In this document: positions 59,641-64,000 of the stretch, one piece after another | How the letters are laid out: each line of letters begins with the position of its first letter | Position numbering within the stretch: position 1 is the stretch's first letter | Origin: Polaribacter sp. | Lineage (GTDB): Bacteria > Bacteroidota > Bacteroidia > Flavobacteriales > Flavobacteriaceae | Direction of reading: 5' to 3' | NCBI GenBank assembly: GCA_028343155.1 | Contig: JAOLXX010000001.1 | Coordinates: 124,001 to 188,000, forward strand | Length of the DNA stretch: 64,000 nucleotides | Made by a program: the position numbers and the translations under genes | The notes under the pieces: model-generated | What the model was told of the DNA's origin: nothing | Seen by the model: only the letters and a program-made list of their open reading frames with translations | Database searches by the model: none

Positions 59641-61329
59641 ATGAAAAAAATATTTATTATTTCCTTATTAATACTATCATTTGTCACTAGTTGTGATGAT
59701 AGTGAATATCAAGCACCTTATGGAGATTTCTCGAGTTTATCATGGATTACAACCGAAGGTTTTGAAGACTCTAATTACGTATCAGCTTTAAACAATTATA
59801 TAGGCTTTAGCGATGTATCTAATAATGCTTTAACACATAGTTGGAGTATACCTAGTGGAACTAATCTACTTAATAACAATTTTAATGCAGAACAAGATAC
59901 AATCTACACAGATTTTATAGGAGCTGCTGGGCCTTTGGATTCTGGTGAAAAACTAATTAATGTTATTTTTAGAGCGCCAGGAATAAAAGAAATAGAACTA
60001 AAAAATACTTTTAAGGATTCTGTTGCAGAATCGGTTCTTACTAATGGTGTTTGGGTTGTAAATAAGGTTTTTACAGTGAATGTTTTCGACGATGTTAAAC
60101 CTATGTTTAAAGTTATGAAAGGTACAGAAGAAATACTTACTGTAAGTGAAACAGATATGCCAAGTGAAGCAGATGTAGCTTCATGGCCAACTGTAACCGT
60201 AGAAGCTGGAGAACAATTAACATATATAGACTTAACAACAACAGGAGATCCAGATACAAGAACTTGGAATTTTAATGGTGGGGCAATGGATTCAAGTGGT
60301 GCAGAAACCGTAAATTTATCTTATAATGGATTAGGTAGTTTTATAGCAGGTAGTATCACTTCAAGAAGAAATGATGCTGCTAAACCTGATGGAGAAACAA
60401 TGAAGTTAATTCCTCTTAAAATTGAAGTAGTACCATCTTCACAACCTTTTGTTATTAACGGAATGATAACAGAAGATGCTTCTGAGGTTATTTCTTTTAA
60501 TGTAACTGGAGAAATAGCAACACTTACAGGAGAAGAAAGTAATTTTACTGTACATGTTGTTAATACAGCAGCTGGATTCGACCAAAATATTGCAGTACAA
60601 TCTGCAAAAGTTAATAGTTCAGATGCTACACAAATAGATTTAGTATTGTCTGCACCGATTTATAATTCAGATAATATTACAGTTGAATATGTTGCAGGAA
60701 ACATTGAGTCTGTTGACTTTAGAGTATTAGATGGTTTTTCAGCTACAAACGTATTAATGCGAAGAAGCGATAATATAATTACTGGAGCTGGAGCAGGAAT
60801 TGGATTAGACTATACAGGATATGAGGTAGAGGCAGTAACAGGTAATTTTCTTAAGAAAGGGTTTGCTGAAGGATATTGGGTTGGTAACACTAATGTAGCA
60901 TTTTTGAATTTTTCAAGAACTGCAGATCAATCAAACAGTGGTTCTTTCTCAATGAAATATGAAAGTCCATCAGGCGTTACAACAGCAAAATTACAAGGTT
61001 CTTGGTTTACTAATGCAACAAAAACTACATATGCTATAGCTACTTTACCAGCAGGAGATTATGATGTATCTTATATGGTATATTTAGAACCAGGAAATAC
61101 AATGCAAGCTTTTCAAACAGAAGTACAGGGAGGTGTAATTACTTCTTGGGATATTTCTACATTACCAAGAGGACAATGGGTTGAAGTAAGCAGTACAATC
61201 ACTTTAGCTGCAGCATTAACTAATAAAAAGTTTGATTTATCAATAAATGCATCAAACAATGTTGGGGTTACTGGAGAACAAATAATGTATTTTGATGATT
61301 TAAGTTGGAGACCATTAGAAGCTAGATAA
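59641..61329 (+). CDS. Surface lipoprotein downstream of SusD (probable glycan-binding protein)
   Basis: 562 residues, lipobox FVTSC with an acidic stretch after the Cys (DDSEY), a known signal for surface display in Bacteroidetes. The middle has two or three Ig/PKD-like domains (about 30-270). The C-terminal 145 residues look like a jelly-roll carbohydrate-binding module, with FLNFSRTADQSNSGSFSMKY and YFDDLSWRPLE. No catalytic motif is seen. It follows SusD by 16 bp and occupies the SusE/F or SGBP place. Binding of sulfated galactan is inference. Confidence 0.75.
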   Translation: MKKIFIISLLILSFVTSCDDSEYQAPYGDFSSLSWITTEGFEDSNYVSALNNYIGFSDVSNNALTHSWSIPSGTNLLNNNFNAEQDTIYTDFIGAAGPLDSGEKLINVIFRAPGIKEIELKNTFKDSVAESVLTNGVWVVNKVFTVNVFDDVKPMFKVMKGTEEILTVSETDMPSEADVASWPTVTVEAGEQLTYIDLTTTGDPDTRTWNFNGGAMDSSGAETVNLSYNGLGSFIAGSITSRRNDAAKPDGETMKLIPLKIEVVPSSQPFVINGMITEDASEVISFNVTGEIATLTGEESNFTVHVVNTAAGFDQNIAVQSAKVNSSDATQIDLVLSAPIYNSDNITVEYVAGNIESVDFRVLDGFSATNVLMRRSDNIITGAGAGIGLDYTGYEVEAVTGNFLKKGFAEGYWVGNTNVAFLNFSRTADQSNSGSFSMKYESPSGVTTAKLQGSWFTNATKTTYAIATLPAGDYDVSYMVYLEPGNTMQAFQTEVQGGVITSWDISTLPRGQWVEVSSTITLAAALTNKKFDLSINASNNVGVTGEQIMYFDDLSWRPLEAR

Positions 61330-61343
61330 TAGTATAGATTATG

Positions 61344-61397
61344 ATTGATATAAAAAGACTGTTTTTTATTGACAGTCTTCTTATATCAATTTTTTCT
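61344..61397 (+). terminator. Terminator after the SusCD-lipoprotein unit
   Basis: TTGATATA and AAGACTGT (61345-61362) pair with ACAGTCTT and TATATCAA (61372-61389), followed by T residues. It isolates the last sulfatase from the susCD transcript. Confidence 0.8.
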
Positions 61398-61425
61398 TAG
61401 AATAAGTCAATTATAAAAAGGCATT

Positions 61426-62985
61426 ATGATAAAAAAGTATTTACACTTTATAATATTTACAGCAGGTATCCTTTTACTGGGTTGTAAAACTGATAAAAAA
61501 GAAGAAGTAGTATTAAAAACTCCAAACAAACCTAACATTGTAGTCATCTACTTAGACGATTTAGGTTATGGAGATTTAAGTGCTTATGGAGCAACGGAAT
61601 TACAAACACCAAATATAGATGCTTTAGCTTCTGGAGGAATTAAATTTACAAACGGTTATGCATCTTCTGCAACTTGTACTCCAAGTAGATATGCATTGTT
61701 AACAGGTATGTATCCTTGGCGTAATAAAGATGCAAAAATTTTACCAGGTACAGCACCATTATTGATAAGTACAACACAACAAACGTTGCCAAAAATGCTT
61801 AAAAAGCAAGGCTATCAAACAGCAATTGTTGGTAAATGGCATTTAGGTTTGGGAACAGGTGTTGTAAATTGGAATGAAAAAGTTACTCCAGGGCCTAATG
61901 AAGTTGGTTTTGATAAATCTTATATTTTAGCAGCAACTCAAGATAGAGTGCCAACTGTTTATATTAAAGATGGTAATGTAGTTGGTTTAGATAAAAATGA
62001 TCCTATTCAAGTAGATTATAAAAGTAATTTTGAAGGTGAACCAACAGCAATTTCAAATCCAGAAATGGTAAATATGAAATGGCATCATGGACATAACAAT
62101 AGTATTGTAAATGGTATTCCAAGAATTGGGTATATGAAAGGTGGAGAAGCTGCAAAATGGATAGATACAGAAATGGCAGATCACTTTTTAGTGAAAGCCC
62201 AGAATTATGTAAAATCACATAAAGACAACCCTTTCTTTTTATATTACGCTATGCAGCAACCACATGTGCCTAGAACTCCACATCCAAGATTTGTAGGTAA
62301 ATCTGGAATGGGACCTAGAGGCGATGTGATTTTAGAAGCAGATTGGATGATTGGTGAGTTTATGAAAACCTTAAAAGAAGAAGGCATTTTAGAAAATACG
62401 TTAATTGTTTTTTCTAGTGATAATGGCCCAGTTTTAAATGATGGTTATTATGATGATGCAGTAGAAAAAAATGGTAACCACGATTCAAAAGGAGGTTTAA
62501 GAGGTGGTAAATACAGTATTTTTGAAGCAGGTACAAGAGTTCCTTTTATTACGTATTGGAAAGGTACAATTCAACCAGCAGTTTCAGACGCTATTGTTTG
62601 TCAAATGGATTTATTAGCATCTATTGCAGATTTATTAGATACAAAAGATTCCTCAACAGATAGTAAAAACGTTTTAAACGCTTTTTTAGGAAAATCTGAT
62701 AAAGGTAGAGACAACCTAGTAATAGAAGCTACAGGAAAAACCGCTTTAAGAAGTGGAGATTGGTTATATATACCTGCATATAAAGGAAAAAACTTTAGAG
62801 AAAAAGTAGGTGTAGAAGTGGGTAACTTTCCTTATGAACAGTTATACAATGTAAAAGAAGATATTGGTCAGCATAAAAATTTGGCTGAATCTAGTCCTGA
62901 AAAACTTTCAGAAATGAAAGCCATTTTCTTAAAATTAAGAGGAGTAGATTTTACGAAAGGCGTAAAAGAAGTTCAGTTTAGATAA
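61426..62985 (+). CDS. S1 family sulfatase, lipoprotein (CTPSR type, paralog of 26076)
   Basis: 519 residues, lipobox LLLGC. Cys84 in ATCTPSRYA is the formylglycine site, with YLDDLGYGD, GKWHLGLG and FSSDNGPV. A canonical active site, nearly the same length and motif layout as the sulfatase at 26076. It lies behind a terminator and has no copy of the shared operator in its 28-bp leader or the hairpin region, so it may be expressed by read-through or from a weak promoter of its own. Confidence 0.93.
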   Translation: MIKKYLHFIIFTAGILLLGCKTDKKEEVVLKTPNKPNIVVIYLDDLGYGDLSAYGATELQTPNIDALASGGIKFTNGYASSATCTPSRYALLTGMYPWRNKDAKILPGTAPLLISTTQQTLPKMLKKQGYQTAIVGKWHLGLGTGVVNWNEKVTPGPNEVGFDKSYILAATQDRVPTVYIKDGNVVGLDKNDPIQVDYKSNFEGEPTAISNPEMVNMKWHHGHNNSIVNGIPRIGYMKGGEAAKWIDTEMADHFLVKAQNYVKSHKDNPFFLYYAMQQPHVPRTPHPRFVGKSGMGPRGDVILEADWMIGEFMKTLKEEGILENTLIVFSSDNGPVLNDGYYDDAVEKNGNHDSKGGLRGGKYSIFEAGTRVPFITYWKGTIQPAVSDAIVCQMDLLASIADLLDTKDSSTDSKNVLNAFLGKSDKGRDNLVIEATGKTALRSGDWLYIPAYKGKNFREKVGVEVGNFPYEQLYNVKEDIGQHKNLAESSPEKLSEMKAIFLKLRGVDFTKGVKEVQFR

Positions 62986-63011
62986 ACTCTTTTTTCACTG
63001 AATAGTATATT

Positions 63012-63045
63012 AAAAATGTCGCATATTATATATGCGACATTTTTT
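63012..63045. terminator. Bidirectional terminator between the last sulfatase and the beta-barrel gene
   Basis: AAAAATGTCGCATA (63012-63025) pairs with TATGCGACATTTTT (63031-63044). It serves two convergent genes. Confidence 0.85.
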
Positions 63046-63048
63046 ATG

Positions 63049-64000
63049 TTACTTTTTTTTCTTTTTTCTCTTGCCACTATTTAACTTATAAGTATAACTT
63101 AAAACCACGTATCTTCCTAAACTTTGCAAGTTGGTTTCTTCGAAATAATTTTGAGTACTTCTTCTAAAAACATCAACATTTTTATCTAACAAATCGATTA
63201 GCACTAATTTAATTATATTGTTGTTTTTAGAGATAGAATAAGACATTGCTGCATTCCAAATAGGGATTTCTTGTCTTATCGAAAAACTATTATCTGTATA
63301 CACAATATAATCGAACTGTGTGTTTATATTAAGTTTTTTGGTGACATCAAAGTCAATCATTCCAAAATATTTTTGCGTTGTAAACTTTCGATTTAAATCT
63401 TTTTCTATTGAAAAACTAGTGTTATTTATGCTATAAGTGGCGCCTGCTTTTAAATCTACTTTACGTTTTCTATTATTCTGAACCATTAGGTTTACTAAAT
63501 AATCTTTAGAAACCACATTGTTCAATTCAAAATTTACTATTGAATTCGCTGCATTATAAGAAAATTTATTTTTTAAGCTAAATCGTACACCTAAATTATT
63601 TACTTTTTTACCAATATTTCCTAAAGCATTAAAACGTGTTTTTGTTCCGCTATTTTGGTAACTTCTTATTCTTATAAAATCGTCATCAATAAATACATTT
63701 CTAATAATGGCATCAGTAGAATTTAGATATTGTAATCTTCCGTTAAAACTGACTGATGATTTAAAGTCGTGTACAACTGCTGTTAATAAAAATGAGTTTG
63801 TTTTTTCTGTTTTTAAATCTGGGTTTCCAGTAATTATTGAAAAAGGATTTATATCATTAAAAAAAGGATTTGTTTGATTTGCTCTGGGAGCTCTTATAAA
63901 TTTTCTATAAGTAAAACGAAACTTCTTGCCTTTTTTGGGTTTGTATTGCATAAAGAAATAAGGGTTTACATATTGTTCTTCTCTGTTAAATTGTAGTTTA
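63049..64000 (-). CDS. Outer-membrane beta-barrel family protein (5' part beyond window)
   Basis: The minus-strand frame is open from the window edge to the stop at 63049, giving about 316 C-terminal residues. It has alternating beta-strands of a TonB-dependent-receptor-like barrel and the segment FIRAPRANQTNPFFNDIN then GNPDLKTEKTNSF, typical of the PF14905 outer-membrane beta-barrel group. It ends in a very lysine-rich tail. The internal ATG at 63951 is not the start, since in-frame family-like sequence continues upstream (LQFNREEQYVNPYFF). It points toward the locus, and its transport substrate is unknown. Confidence 0.82.
   Translation of the reverse strand, partial: KLQFNREEQYVNPYFFMQYKPKKGKKFRFTYRKFIRAPRANQTNPFFNDINPFSIITGNPDLKTEKTNSFLLTAVVHDFKSSVSFNGRLQYLNSTDAIIRNVFIDDDFIRIRSYQNSGTKTRFNALGNIGKKVNNLGVRFSLKNKFSYNAANSIVNFELNNVVSKDYLVNLMVQNNRKRKVDLKAGATYSINNTSFSIEKDLNRKFTTQKYFGMIDFDVTKKLNINTQFDYIVYTDNSFSIRQEIPIWNAAMSYSISKNNNIIKLVLIDLLDKNVDVFRRSTQNYFEETNLQSLGRYVVLSYTYKLNSGKRKKKKK

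Noticed and set aside
61330-61425. A ninth operator copy in front of the last sulfatase
   Set aside because: No ACY...ACA pair with 21-bp spacing is found; the region is taken up by the terminator hairpin.

Overview
The window comes from a low-GC marine Bacteroidetes, most likely Flavobacteriaceae (Polaribacter/Zobellia-like). The support is a Rho with a long low-complexity N-terminal insert, TAnnTTTG-type promoters, almost no Shine-Dalgarno sequences, a SusC/SusD pair, a type IX secretion tail and many sulfatases.

Left part (1-15738), ordinary chromosome: rho (partial), a DUF4293 membrane protein, a YfcE-type phosphodiesterase, truA with an ABC exporter, a cysteine-cluster protein, a sulfur block (rhodanese lipoprotein, persulfide dioxygenase-rhodanese fusion, SulP permease), ruvB, two exported peptidases (M1 and S8) and a metallo-beta-lactamase-fold hydrolase.

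Junction (15739-18893): an orphan terminator beside a short tRNA-3'-end-like remnant, then a tyrosine integrase with a tandem 12-bp repeat in front, an unknown coiled-coil-like protein and a small HTH protein. Immediately after comes a GH42-like glycosidase that has lost its 5' end. This looks like the edge of an acquired island.

Main part (20726-62985): a large polysaccharide utilization locus, probably for carrageenan. It encodes nine S1 sulfatases, two GH2 enzymes, a GH127, two GH82-like (iota-carrageenase fold) proteins whose catalytic base is changed from Asp to Gly, a propeller protein with the architecture of GH150 lambda-carrageenase, a GH110 alpha-1,3-galactosidase, an esterase-like hydrolase, a very large propeller/PKD/cytochrome c protein, SusC, SusD and a surface lipoprotein. 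A workable model is that endo-acting GH150-like and GH82-like enzymes cut the chain, SusCD imports oligosaccharides, sulfatases strip sulfate, and GH110, GH2 and GH127 release sugars from the ends.

The strongest new observation is regulatory. Eight transcription units of this locus, one of them divergent, carry the same operator: two 13-bp half-sites of form ACYNNNANNNACA exactly 21 bp apart, followed at a fixed 20-bp gap by a -7-like box ending TTTG or TTTA. This is the geometry expected for an AraC-type activator (AraC family or hybrid two-component). No regulator, sulfatase-maturating enzyme, kappa-carrageenase or anhydrogalactose catabolic gene is in the window, so the system must extend beyond it. 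The right edge holds part of an outer-membrane beta-barrel protein on the minus strand.
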